64,000 nt of DNA. It comes from Carboxylicivirga marina (GTDB taxonomy: Bacteria > Bacteroidota > Bacteroidia > Bacteroidales > Marinilabiliaceae). The notes beneath the pieces were generated by a model. That model made no database searches. It was not told the DNA's origin and saw nothing but the letters and a program-made list of their open reading frames with translations. The stretch covers positions 62,001-126,000 of the forward strand of contig NZ_JAENRR010000006.1 in NCBI RefSeq assembly GCF_016612505.1, written 5' to 3'. Shown here piece by piece: positions 1 to 11,200 of this stretch; the stretch's first letter is position 1, and each line of letters begins with the position of its first letter. The translations under genes and the position numbers were made by a program.

Positions 1-3000
1 GGGGCTCCATTCACATGCATTATCAACTCGAATTCATCACGCGAATGATTCTGATCATTTGTATTAACAATAATACGTGCCAAATTACTGCCAACCTCTC
101 CCTTCTCAGGATACATGGTTGCAGTCACTTTAAGTGCTTCCCCAGGTAAAATTGTTCCTTTAGATGGCTCTAACTCTACCCACTGCCCTTCTACGGCTGC
201 AGTTACTCCTCTTATCTTCCAAACACCATTTAAACCGCCTTCTTCAGCAATAGGCAGCCAGCCTCCAAATTGAGAATCCAACTGTACTGTATCGTTATAG
301 TAAGGTGCTGTCCACGATTTCCACTCCAGATCTTTATCGCCTGGAATTTCATAAGCCATCTTGTTCGAACTGGCCGGCGGCGCTACTTCAATAAAGAATT
401 TCTCACCTTCAGGAATGTTAATAACAGTATTAAGCGGAAAGTACACCCACTCATCCTCCACATAGCGATTGATGGTATACTGCTGCTGATAGATGGTATC
501 GCCTCGTTGTGGCTCATCGCCACCAAGGTAAATAGCAAGCTTAACCTTCTCATTCAATGAAGTTAATTTAACAAGTGTTTGTACATGTGTTAAAGAAAAG
601 CCACCTTCCCCGGCGATAAATTCATTAGCAAAACCTAAATGTGGTGCCTGGAATGATGTGAAATGTCCATCCGCCAAACTTTTAACATCATGTTGCACCG
701 AGTCCATTGTTACAGGTTGGTCGGTATGGTAACTACCAGGCTCACTAATTACTCCCGGGTATGTTTCTTCACCTCCCTTGCCTGCCACTGCAGCCAATAA
801 ATCATATTCCAATGGTGATGGACCCGCATTAGTCATAGTTATTACAAATGTCGAATCTTGTTGCAAGTGGTAGCTTTGATCCTGAGCATCCCATGTAAAC
901 ACAGGTGAATCAACAAATGATGCATTCACATGTGTCGTTACATCCTTTGCATTACTTATAAACGTTATTGTTGCATCTTCAATATTCGCTTCTTCCGGTA
1001 ATTGTTCTTCTGAAAGTTCTACTACAGGAATATTCGAACGAAGTGTCAGGGTTTGCCATGGTAAGATTTCGAGCGGTGGAGCCAAAAGTCCTGAACTACT
1101 CATTATAATTTCATTTCCTTGCTCATCAAACAGGTTCAGATCAGTTAACTTATCGTGGGTAATTTGATTAATAAACAACTCATTAACACCTGTATTTTTA
1201 AGAACTATTTCCCTCTCCAGAACCAGTTGGCTATGATAAATTTCATTTATCCAAATGATACTATCTACTGTTTCCAGAACAGGTTCACCGCTATAGTTTA
1301 CAAGTACCGGAATTTCAGTGCTTGGCTGTGCCAGGCTATTAGTATGCAAGACAACTGTATCACGATATGCACCCGAATAATTTACCAGGCGACCATCCAA
1401 TATTAATTGCATATCTTGTGTTTGACCTGCAGAGATATTGTCTGATAAAGAAGGTATTAACACAATACTGGTAGAATCCTGAGCCATTGGCTCAAAATTC
1501 ATCACCATTAAGGATTCGCCAATTACCTCTTGCTCGTCAGGGCTCTCGATACCCATTGAAAAACCCCCTTTATATCCTGACACATCCTTATAATGAAACC
1601 AAATGTAACCATCGGCCGTTAATTGCAACTGAAAGGTCATAAGGCCTTGCGATACGAAATCTACACTCTTAAAATTCGTCCATTGTAGTATCACACTGCT
1701 ATCTGTGTCTTCATAATACCATACGCCATCGCCTGCTTCACTAGGCTGTAAAAAGCCATTCCAAAATGGTGCAATCATGGCTTTTAATCCATCATCTGGT
1801 AGAAAATCATAATGACTCCCTTCTGCAAATGGTTCTTCAAGTGTAGCATATCCATTATTAGATACCCAAATGGTATCATACAGCTCGCCATAAAAAGGAA
1901 ATGCGAAAGGCAACTCTATCATTTCATGTTTACCATCTAAAATCTCGTACTTGGTTCCAAGACCTTTAATATTATTCCATCGATGAAATTCTATGCCTTC
2001 CTTAGATGAGCTCATCTCAAACCCAGGAATATCCTTAAAACTCTCATTTAATGGATTTCCTGTTACATTTTTCGGATCTTTTAATTGAGTAAATAATCCA
2101 TTAGTTAAGGTATAACTAAGTTCATCGGTATTGGCATCAACACTAATGCTTACTGGCACTGTACTAATTTCTCCAGCCCTTAAATCTAGGGTTAAGCTTC
2201 CATCTACGGACAGGTTATACGAAGGATCATGCCTCCCCTCACCTTTTAACATTACAGCTTCCTGACTACCATCACCATAGCTCAGTGTTAAACTACTATT
2301 GTATTCCTGAGCCTGCAATGGTGCAAAAATGACAGGAATCTGCACATTACCATCAGCAGGTATCACAATTGGAGTCAAGATATTGATTGTATAGGCAGGG
2401 TTAGCCAATGCAAGGTTTATTATTTCCCCGTTTGCACTTCCGGTATTAACAACATTTAAATACAAAGTATCGGCATCACCAATTCTAAGCCAATCAAAGT
2501 CTATCTCACTGTCGGCCGCTAATTTTGCTTCACCAGTAATATTGACTGTTAATGCTATTTCCTCCTGACCTGACTGTGTATTAGCTAAAACTTTAATTCG
2601 ATTGGTATATATGCCCTGATTTAACTCCAACACTGAAGGATCAATCGTAACAGGAACGCTTATAGCACTATTAACCGGCACAAGCCCTTTAAGCCTGTTG
2701 CTGGCATATACCATATTTGCATCACTCAGCGGTTCAAAACGAATGACCATGCCATCGCTTACTGTTTTAAGATTGTCAGAAAAACTCGTATACTCATACC
2801 AATCTTCCTCCAAAATACCCTGTATACCAATAGCATATTTTATCTCAGGTCGTTTATTGAGTTCTGAAACATTCTTATAACGATATTCAATAGCCCCATC
2901 CTTAAATAAGACCAGCTGGAATTCCATTTTACCTGGCGTCTCATTCGAGTGCCTTTTCACTGCCAGATTAATATCGAATGTAAATACCACTCTATCGCCA

Positions 3001-6000
3001 AAGCTATGGTAGTAAATATTATCTACCTCCTGGTATTTAGCATCCATCCATAGAGGGCTGAAGGCTCCACTGCCAATATCCATAAATTTAGCTTCCTCTT
3101 CTGTGAAAAAACCTAAATCTCCCCATGAGTAAAAGAACAATTGCGGCACAGATTTTCCCGGTAAAGACCATATGCCGGAAAGCACATTGTTCTCAAAAGG
3201 AAACTTCAGGCCTAAATCGATTGGTGCCGTCTGATAACGCAATGAATCACCCCGAAGCACCTGAGAAAATCCCTTTATCTCATCCCACTGATTAGCGGCT
3301 GGTCCACCGATATCATTGGAAGAAAGCATCTGATAATTTATTTTATCAGGCATTCGTCCTGTTTCTACAATTAGCTGTTCATAATCTTCGAGAGAGTATT
3401 CCAATATCGCATCTGATGAGGCATTAGTAATGGTCAACTCCAATTCTTTAACTTCACCATCTAGCAAGGTAATCGCTGTTTGATCCAAACTCAGGTTCAT
3501 TACAGCAGGTGGTGTTACATCAAATACAAGATCTGCATAATACTCACCTACATTGGTAGTTAAAGTTACCCGATCAAACAACTGCCCTGTGCTTAAGGCT
3601 GTATAGCTAAAGGGGAGCAGTGCCTTTTCACCTGGCAATACCGATACAACACTATCCGGATAATCCTCCAGAATTGTATTGTCAACATTGTATAAACTAG
3701 TAACTATTAGGGTATCAAGTCCCGTATTTTGAACTTCCAAGTCTAAGGAACTTGCTACATTCTGTAATAATTTATAAGTATAAATTTCATTTACTTCACA
3801 TTCAGCCTGCTGACCGCTCACTTCTAACAACACATCAATAGCAATACCTTGTTTGTTACGATCATTGGTATTAATACCAATGGAAGCAGAGTGTTTACCA
3901 TTGGTTAGATTCCCGGCTTCAACAGACACCAGTACTTCTTGCGATTCACCTCCATTTATCTCTCCGAAATTCGGTGCTAAATAAACATATGCACCATCCT
4001 TACCAGTACTAAATGCACCAACCAATGGGGCTACACGCCGATAATTCATCAACTCGAAAGCATTTATATAGGAAACTCCATTATTGGTTGATAGCAGGAA
4101 ATAATCGGAATAGTCACCGGCGTAATTACTATATTCCATCACCAAGGGGTATTTCTCTTCAGGCGAAAAATACAAGACTACCCAAAAATATTCCCAACTC
4201 TCGAACTTTTGAGCTTTATATAAAGGAATGCGACAATTCTGCATGCCTTCTTTATTTTCCGGCACATATTCCTGAAAGAATACCGTTTCGGCATTGGCTA
4301 AAACTCCTTCCTTACTTTTCTTTATCTCAATTTTAACGGGCGAATCGTTTAGCAAGGTACTTAATCCGAGATCCACATGGGTCATATTGAAGCTTTGATT
4401 TTCAGGGACTCTAAAACGAGTCGCAAAAATCAAACCGGCGTTGGGATTACCCGTACCCAATGTAAATAAGGGGCCTCCCGTGAAATAACTATAGCCTGAT
4501 TTATAAGCCGTATTATCGTATTTAAAAAGTTCTGGAGAATAAGGTACCCCACTACTTTTTAATATAGAGACATCTTGCTCATACGAACGTGTCGCCTCAA
4601 AAAATTCAGGATTAGCTGCAGCTACAGCGGTAGCTTCTTCCCTGGCTTTTTCCCAATCACGGTAATTAATCCAAAAATCATTGTCATTGATAACAGAGCT
4701 GTTCCAGTACAATATACCTTCCCCAACATTTGAAAAAGTAACCGGCACCTGTGTCTTATCGGCTTGTGTCACATCAATATTTAAGTAAATCTGACGTGTT
4801 GATTCGGCAAACTTAGGTTCATCAGTTGTTACAAAACTGATTATGTTCGACACCTCTGACATATTGTCAAAGCGATCGCTCGAACTAATGGCCGAATAAT
4901 ACTTAGCCTGCTTTCGAAGGCCTGCTACTGAAATAGAAACGGTATCCCCTGCCTCATAAGAATTTTCAAAAGTAATCAGACTTTGCTGATAAAAATTACT
5001 ATTTGTAATCGGTTCTAAAGAAAGTGCTAAGTGGAAGTACTTTGGCTGAAAATTATCACTGTCGCGTGGTACTGTCCACATTAATCGTACTTCATTATGA
5101 AATACTTCACTTGCCCTATAATCTTCAATCTTATCCGGTGCTATACTACTTTCATCTACAAGTGTATTTAAGGCATTTAATTTACCTACTCCATACTTAC
5201 CCTCATCTTCAAAATCAAAGGGATCGACGGCGTTCAATAATATTTTCCTTAACTCGTCGGGACGCATGGAAGGCCCACCATATTTTGCAAGTACGAGAGC
5301 GGCAACACCCGACACATGTGGACAGGCCATCGAAGTCCCCTGAAAAAAACCATATTCATTATCAGGCAAAGTACTCAGAACTCCACCTTCTTCATTATAG
5401 TAGGCCTGATCACCTCCAGGTGCCAATATGTCCAGCCATTTACCATAGTTAGTGTAAGGTGCAGGCTGCCCGGTTGGACCTGATGCACCTACTGAAATAG
5501 CTTCATCAAAGGCAGAAGGATAATGGGCATGCTCGCGACCGTCATTACCTGCGGCAGCAATAAAAATACCGCCATTCATCGGACTGCCTTCGTATTGGCC
5601 TGCTTCGGCAATAAAATACTTTACTGCATCGTATACTTCCGGTTCAAAGAAACCTGGCTGTGAATACCCCCATGAGTTCTGTGAAATAACTGCTCCGTGG
5701 TCAGCACCATAAATGATCGCTGCCGGAAAGTTTCCTTCACCTCCAGGTCTGGCATCATAAATTTGGCATGCCATCAGGCGTACACCATTACCTGAACCAT
5801 CACCACCAGCTACACCGGCTACACCAATACCATTATTAGAAACAGCACCAATGGTACCAGCAACATGCGTCCCATGATCGTGTGCAGTTACAGGTCCGCC
5901 AAAGACGAAATTATATCCGTAAACATCATCCACATAACCATTTTGGTCATCATCAACGCCTTCTTCACCATTTAACTCTGCCTCATTGACCCATAGATTG

Positions 6001-6704
6001 TCCTTCAGATCTTCATGCTCGGTATCAATACCACCATCTACAACAGATACAATAACATCAGAACTACCTGTTGATTTAGCCCAGGCCTTTGTTAAATCAA
6101 TGTCTTCATTGGCATTTCCTACCCGTCCATCATTGGCATAATGCCATTGATCGGGCAGAAGTGGATCATTAAATTCTACTGCCGTTGAGCCGCTCTTTAA
6201 TTGATTATTTACAATGACCTTTTCTTTGGCTTTACCTATTAAACGAAGTGAGTCAATATTAAAATAGACAGGTCCTTCATCTGAACCAACAAACACTTTT
6301 TTATAAACAGGCTTAGCTATTGCCACATCTTCCAGCAATCGGTATTGCTCAGAAATTGCTTCCGGATTCATTGAGGCATCAAATTCCAACTCGAACCATA
6401 AGTGTAAACCATATTCGCGGTGCTTGGCTTCATGCTTCAGAGAAAAAGGAAATACCCGGTGAATACGTTTAATGCCAAAACCATCATTTAGGGCATCAAT
6501 TGGCTCAATGCCTAAAGACATAGTGCTATTTTGTGAATGAGCACCTTTTAGCTGATTGACTTCTTGCAGATTCTCCTTCTTAAGTTTGATACGAATTTTA
6601 CCTTTAACAAATTCGTTTTGAGACCCAGTCACTTGCTGAGCACCTGCTAAGAGTGTAATCCCAAGACAGACAATAATAAAAATATATGATAATTTTATTC
6701 TCAT
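1..6704 (-). CDS. Giant subtilisin-like (S8) serine protease, 3' part cut by window edge
   Basis: Secreted endopeptidase, probably surface-attached or released by T9SS. The ATG at 6704 opens a signal peptide ending near GAQ, followed by a pro-region (around residues 30-150, with the segment HREYGLHLWFELEF) and an S8 domain. The triad is visible: Asp223 in VVDGGID, His277 in HGTHVAG and Ser458 in GTSMACPHVSG; an AAGND segment supplies the oxyanion Asn. A fibronectin-III-like domain and long Hydin/CARDB-like beta-sandwich repeats follow. It is open through 2234 codons to the left edge. It aligns along its length with the 2535-residue protein at 8251-15858, so only about 300 residues, including the expected sorting domain, should be missing. 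The start lies 3 nt after the stop of the FISUMP lipoprotein gene, implying translational coupling. Substrate unknown. Confidence 0.9.
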   Translation of the reverse strand, partial: MRIKLSYIFIIVCLGITLLAGAQQVTGSQNEFVKGKIRIKLKKENLQEVNQLKGAHSQNSTMSLGIEPIDALNDGFGIKRIHRVFPFSLKHEAKHREYGLHLWFELEFDASMNPEAISEQYRLLEDVAIAKPVYKKVFVGSDEGPVYFNIDSLRLIGKAKEKVIVNNQLKSGSTAVEFNDPLLPDQWHYANDGRVGNANEDIDLTKAWAKSTGSSDVIVSVVDGGIDTEHEDLKDNLWVNEAELNGEEGVDDDQNGYVDDVYGYNFVFGGPVTAHDHGTHVAGTIGAVSNNGIGVAGVAGGDGSGNGVRLMACQIYDARPGGEGNFPAAIIYGADHGAVISQNSWGYSQPGFFEPEVYDAVKYFIAEAGQYEGSPMNGGIFIAAAGNDGREHAHYPSAFDEAISVGASGPTGQPAPYTNYGKWLDILAPGGDQAYYNEEGGVLSTLPDNEYGFFQGTSMACPHVSGVAALVLAKYGGPSMRPDELRKILLNAVDPFDFEDEGKYGVGKLNALNTLVDESSIAPDKIEDYRASEVFHNEVRLMWTVPRDSDNFQPKYFHLALSLEPITNSNFYQQSLITFENSYEAGDTVSISVAGLRKQAKYYSAISSSDRFDNMSEVSNIISFVTTDEPKFAESTRQIYLNIDVTQADKTQVPVTFSNVGEGILYWNSSVINDNDFWINYRDWEKAREEATAVAAANPEFFEATRSYEQDVSILKSSGVPYSPELFKYDNTAYKSGYSYFTGGPLFTLGTGNPNAGLIFATRFRVPENQSFNMTHVDLGLSTLLNDSPVKIEIKKSKEGVLANAETVFFQEYVPENKEGMQNCRIPLYKAQKFESWEYFWVVLYFSPEEKYPLVMEYSNYAGDYSDYFLLSTNNGVSYINAFELMNYRRVAPLVGAFSTGKDGAYVYLAPNFGEINGGESQEVLVSVEAGNLTNGKHSASIGINTNDRNKQGIAIDVLLEVSGQQAECEVNEIYTYKLLQNVASSLDLEVQNTGLDTLIVTSLYNVDNTILEDYPDSVVSVLPGEKALLPFSYTALSTGQLFDRVTLTTNVGEYYADLVFDVTPPAVMNLSLDQTAITLLDGEVKELELTITNASSDAILEYSLEDYEQLIVETGRMPDKINYQMLSSNDIGGPAANQWDEIKGFSQVLRGDSLRYQTAPIDLGLKFPFENNVLSGIWSLPGKSVPQLFFYSWGDLGFFTEEEAKFMDIGSGAFSPLWMDAKYQEVDNIYYHSFGDRVVFTFDINLAVKRHSNETPGKMEFQLVLFKDGAIEYRYKNVSELNKRPEIKYAIGIQGILEEDWYEYTSFSDNLKTVSDGMVIRFEPLSDANMVYASNRLKGLVPVNSAISVPVTIDPSVLELNQGIYTNRIKVLANTQSGQEEIALTVNITGEAKLAADSEIDFDWLRIGDADTLYLNVVNTGSANGEIINLALANPAYTINILTPIVIPADGNVQIPVIFAPLQAQEYNSSLTLSYGDGSQEAVMLKGEGRHDPSYNLSVDGSLTLDLRAGEISTVPVSISVDANTDELSYTLTNGLFTQLKDPKNVTGNPLNESFKDIPGFEMSSSKEGIEFHRWNNIKGLGTKYEILDGKHEMIELPFAFPFYGELYDTIWVSNNGYATLEEPFAEGSHYDFLPDDGLKAMIAPFWNGFLQPSEAGDGVWYYEDTDSSVILQWTNFKSVDFVSQGLMTFQLQLTADGYIWFHYKDVSGYKGGFSMGIESPDEQEVIGESLMVMNFEPMAQDSTSIVLIPSLSDNISAGQTQDMQLILDGRLVNYSGAYRDTVVLHTNSLAQPSTEIPVLVNYSGEPVLETVDSIIWINEIYHSQLVLEREIVLKNTGVNELFINQITHDKLTDLNLFDEQGNEIIMSSSGLLAPPLEILPWQTLTLRSNIPVVELSEEQLPEEANIEDATITFISNAKDVTTHVNASFVDSPVFTWDAQDQSYHLQQDSTFVITMTNAGPSPLEYDLLAAVAGKGGEETYPGVISEPGSYHTDQPVTMDSVQHDVKSLADGHFTSFQAPHLGFANEFIAGEGGFSLTHVQTLVKLTSLNEKVKLAIYLGGDEPQRGDTIYQQQYTINRYVEDEWVYFPLNTVINIPEGEKFFIEVAPPASSNKMAYEIPGDKDLEWKSWTAPYYNDTVQLDSQFGGWLPIAEEGGLNGVWKIRGVTAAVEGQWVELEPSKGTILPGEALKVTATMYPEKGEVGSNLARIIVNTNDQNHSRDEFELIMHVNGA

Positions 6705-6707
6705 TTC

Positions 6708-8177
6708 TTACTCCTCCGATTTAATATCACGTACATAACGCACCGAGCATGTTTGATACAAAGCTGATACTTCCTGAGTTACTGAATTATAGTGATCAAA
6801 AAACATTAACTTACACCCGTAGGTATCGGGGTTGAAACTATCAGTCCAGAGGTACCCAATTTTCCCCTGGTCAAAAAAGAAATCCTTATTTTCAACGTGG
6901 TTACCACTATAGGAAAGTAATCCACCAAATACCAAATCCAATCCGGTTTCTCCTCCATCAACTAATTTTGGCATAGCACGGTTTTCTCCCCCTAAGATCT
7001 CTACTAAATCTTTTATTTCCTGCAGTGTTGGAATACGCCATCCCTCTGGCGCCCATTCATAGGCTGCCGGGTAATTATACAATCGACCATAGTACTTTCT
7101 GTCTGCTTCCGTTTCTACGGCATATCCATCTCTAATATAGGCTTGACTTGCCTGTCCGTAGTAGAAGGACCAGGCATATTCATTAGGAGCCTGATAATAA
7201 TTGAAATTCTCGGCGAACCATTCCAGTCCGTTTAATTCTACGGTATGATAATGTTGACCATCGCGTTCATCGACAAAAAGCCCCCACTTATCACGAAAAT
7301 GAATATTCACGGTATCTGTTGATGTATATCCATCTAATTCCACCGTCCAGGTCAGGAAGTAATCCTCCATTGCCTGGCCTTCAAACAAGGAGGTCGCATG
7401 CTGACTCATGTACACTAGTCCACCTTCTCCTTCAATAAGGTTCCATTGGCCGCTTGCTCCTGCTGGCAAAAAGCCCTCAAGAGCAGTATATTTTATTTCG
7501 TCTTCAACCTTATTTCTGATATAACGACGATCCTCCCCTGCATCAGCACGCAAGGTGTCAGTATGTAATGCTATCGACTTCACATCCTCAACCTTAAAAG
7601 TAGAATCAACAGGGCTGTAATATACAAGTCTCCAGCTTAATTCGTAATCAGTTCCTTCTTTACCAATAAACTGTGCGATATGATTATCGGCGTGCTCAAT
7701 TCGCCCGCCATCACCAGAAATAATTTCCCAATGACCTATGGTCCCGAATTTCGCAGCTTCTGCTTCCAATTCAATCGACACATTATTAAATAAGGTATCG
7801 CCAACGTTTGTTGTAATTGATGCGTTTAAGGGCTTAAATGAAACCGTAATGGTTTCTGCTTTATATTCCTTTCCCTGACTCACTTCCCAGCCAAGGCGAT
7901 ACATCTCTCCCGGCATACCGGAAAAAGTAGACTTAGGATCCTTCTCATTGCCAAGTTCATAATGCTGTCCACTATAAACACGCCAGATCCCTTCCTGTCC
8001 TTCAGGGGGCTCTTCAGCATTTAAAGTGACTGTATAACGCTCGTTCTCAATATTGAGAAAACTTTGCCCCGCTTGAGGGTTTAGATTAATCTCATCATCC
8101 TCTTTTGAACAACGGATAAAGGTAATTGTCGTGAACAGAATAAGAGAAAGAATATGAATTGTAGTTTTTTTATTCAT
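6708..8177 (-). CDS. FISUMP-domain lipoprotein (second copy)
   Basis: Predicted surface lipoprotein of 489 residues. I chose the ATG at 8177 because it places a signal peptide and lipobox correctly (Cys23 in TFIRCSK); an upstream in-frame ATG at 8213 would put extra residues before the signal. After the lipid anchor come three PKD/Ig-like repeats near residues 55-295, each with G-x-W and then F-x-G...Y-x-L-x-W (GIWRVYSG, GHWEIISG, GQWNLIEG). The C-terminal third from about residue 297 is a FISUMP domain (Fibrobacter succinogenes major paralogous domain): DERDGQHYHTVELNGLEWFA, YGRLYNY, PEGWRIPT and the closing CSVRYVRD. Function is not known for the family; surface binding is plausible. It sits between two giant proteases and is paralogous to 15985-17487. 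Confidence 0.88.
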   Translation of the reverse strand: MNKKTTIHILSLILFTTITFIRCSKEDDEINLNPQAGQSFLNIENERYTVTLNAEEPPEGQEGIWRVYSGQHYELGNEKDPKSTFSGMPGEMYRLGWEVSQGKEYKAETITVSFKPLNASITTNVGDTLFNNVSIELEAEAAKFGTIGHWEIISGDGGRIEHADNHIAQFIGKEGTDYELSWRLVYYSPVDSTFKVEDVKSIALHTDTLRADAGEDRRYIRNKVEDEIKYTALEGFLPAGASGQWNLIEGEGGLVYMSQHATSLFEGQAMEDYFLTWTVELDGYTSTDTVNIHFRDKWGLFVDERDGQHYHTVELNGLEWFAENFNYYQAPNEYAWSFYYGQASQAYIRDGYAVETEADRKYYGRLYNYPAAYEWAPEGWRIPTLQEIKDLVEILGGENRAMPKLVDGGETGLDLVFGGLLSYSGNHVENKDFFFDQGKIGYLWTDSFNPDTYGCKLMFFDHYNSVTQEVSALYQTCSVRYVRDIKSEE

Positions 8178-8215
8178 TACTGTTGATTGGACCAGTGAAA
8201 ACTGATAATACAATA

Positions 8216-8244
8216 GCCCTCTCTTACCTATGACAAGAGAGGGC
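8216..8244 (-). other. Perfect intergenic hairpin
   Basis: GCCCTCTCTT (8216-8225) and AAGAGAGGGC (8235-8244) form a perfect 10-bp stem with a 9-nt loop. It lies 6 nt after the protease stop codon and before the FISUMP start at 8177. Downstream on the minus strand the sequence is only moderately U-rich, so it may be a weak terminator, a 3'-end stabiliser or a processing site that sets different levels for the two genes. Confidence 0.6.
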
Positions 8245-8250
8245 TACTAA

Positions 8251-11200
8251 TTACTTAACTATTATTTTAACTGTATTTTTCACTTCATTATTTACCACAA
8301 AGCGACACAGATACAATCCTGGTGTTAATGTTGAAAAGTCAACTTGCTCCTGATTAAGGCCTTCGCCTCTTTTTGTATTCAGGTAAGCATCAATGTATTG
8401 GCCTTTCATATTGTATAATTCCAAGCGAACATCGGCATCTTCTTCCAGATTGAACAACACATTAGATGGTTGATCTTGCACCAAATTAGGTGAAATGACC
8501 ATGCCCTGTGCCAATTGCTCCATCAAGTGTTCATTGCCTTCGAAACTATTTAAGTCATTAGGTACCGCATCCGGATTATTGGTAACAATTACAGTACTGT
8601 AATCGAACTTATAACCATTTTCTTTACCATCGTCGGCAGCAAAAACAAGGAAGCCAATTCCTGATGCTTTTGGATGAAGCGTAATATAATCGTACCCTAA
8701 GGCCATGTCCAAGACTTGTTGGTTAATATTACCAGCCTGCAAGTACAACTTATCACCATCCGGATCGATAAACAAATCATTGATTTTAATGATCATCGGA
8801 TTTGGATCTGCCAAATTAATCTCAATGTTCCTATAAACCGGATTAAAATATGGGGTTCTGTTCAAGTCAGCCACTTCAAATCGAATGGTATCGCTCAATA
8901 CATTACCGGCAGCATCGGTCAAACTTACCGGTATTTCATAATAGCCATCACTATCATAATTGGTAATCACCTTAACCTTAGCACCATAAGCCGAAACAGT
9001 CTCAGTTATAACTTTAATGGAATCATTATTAATTTCATCCATACTGAACGTTACTGTTTCTCCTTCCGGATCTTCAAAAACATAATTCAGAAAATGCGTT
9101 TCGGTTTCCACCATGCGCAAGGTATCCTGATAACTGTTCGGTTTAAATACTAACTCAGGGTAACCATTGACTTTAACATTGTAATTAATCCTGTTTTCTT
9201 TGTTAGACACATCATTGGTCACAACAATCAGTTGTCCTTCATGCTCACCTTTATTGGCAAAATCACCGCTTACTGTTGTTGTAATGTCAACTGACTCACC
9301 ACCAGCGACTGTACCATTTAATGGCTCGGCTGTCAACCACTGTCCATCATCACCAATGCCAGTAACAGGTCTGATTTTCCATATCCGATCTGATTCTGTT
9401 GGATTCCATAGAAGAGGGTATTTCCAATGGTCTGCACCAGTACGAATGGTGTCTTCCATGGCGTATTGCTCACCTATATGATTATCGTAACCCATCGCTC
9501 CGCTTTGCTTTACCGATACCCAGAAATGCTCACCATCCTGAATACTTACTGGTTCCTCAAGTGGAAAATACACCCAGTTTTCAGTCACTTGTTCTGGTAT
9601 ACGGTAAGTTTGTCGGTAGGCTTCAATGCCTGGTATTAGCGTCGTATCAGGATCAGGCCACTCCACATTGTTATCCCAGTCCGGAATAGTCCAAGCTCCT
9701 TCCAATGGTATTCCACCTCCCACGGCAATGTGTAAATCCACCAACTGATTTGGGTCAGGTAAGTTAATATTCACCTTAACATGGGTGATCATTAAACCGC
9801 CTTCAGGGGCATCAAACAAATTCGTATAATAGGCCGTATATGGTTTTTGATAGCCATCGGCTAATTGCTTACGATCATGTGCAACCGAGTCAATGGTAAT
9901 AATGTTACTTGTTAACAACGTGCCAAACTCCTCAATATCACCTGGGTATTCACCTTCCTGAAGCTTCGGCACTACCGTTGGCAGTAACTTATAATTTAAA
10001 TCCGTTTCCCCATTATTACTGATGGAGAAGGTATATTCATACTCTTCACTATTGAGCATTTCAATGTTTTGATCAACAGCCGTCCATGCAAACTCAGGAG
10101 ACGATACTACATTTGCTACAAACTGAGTTGAAACACTTTCAAAATTTCCTTCAAAACTCAGTACACCATCAATACTTTCCAAAGTATTAACCGGCACCTG
10201 GACTATCAGGGTATCATTCTCCCAAGGATTCAATACTATTGGTGATGATAATAAACCTGAGCTGCTTGATCTTATTAACTGGTTTCCATCAGCATCATAC
10301 AAGCTTAGCCCCACAAGATTAACATCCGGAATTTTATTTACAGATGCGATTCCACGCCCTTTATTGGTCAAAACAATAGCTTGTTGTGCCTTGGCATTCA
10401 CAGTTACGCCCTCTTTATAGATTATCTGACCAGCATCAATCACTACAGGTGCTTTAACTACGCTAACACCATTGTTTACAGTCAAGCGAATTGGTACTTT
10501 TCGCAAAGCATCGGTTTTGCTTCCGCTATATAAGGCCAAAGTATCTTGGTATACCCCATCGGCATAAAGATCCTTAGCTGAAAGCTGTAGATTAAAGTTA
10601 GCCGTTGTTCCTTCCAGAACTACTCCTTTTGATGGAGGTGTGAGGGCTAAAGTCATGTGATCGTTTATTGTTTTATAGTTCTTGGTTAAAGAAGACAGAC
10701 GATACACTTCCATGGTCTCCGACTCATCAGGGCTTTCAAGTCCATAATTTAATGGGGCGTCCCACAAATCAATATCGTAATAGTGGAAGTAAATAGAACC
10801 ATCATTAACTAATTCTAACTGAAAGGTCACATCATATGACATATAGCCTCCGTCACCAATAAACTTATCCCATTGTATAATGACACGGTCGTCCAATTGA
10901 CGTAGAAGTACCCCTCCTCCATTTTCATCAGGAATCATGCTTGAAACGTGAGGACCAATCATTCCCATAATACCATCCTCTTTCAAGAAATTCAGATTTA
11001 CAATATCACTTTGTGGTAAGATTGGTGTGACATATCCGTTCTTAGACACCCAGATGGTATCAAATACTTCACCATAGTAGGGGAATTCAAAACCTAAATC
11101 TAGTACATACTGACCACCCTGAATAATGTGTAAGGTATCCACATCGTCGTAATCGTTTAGGTCGTCCCAACGATGATCAGCACCATGTATTTCTCCTTCT

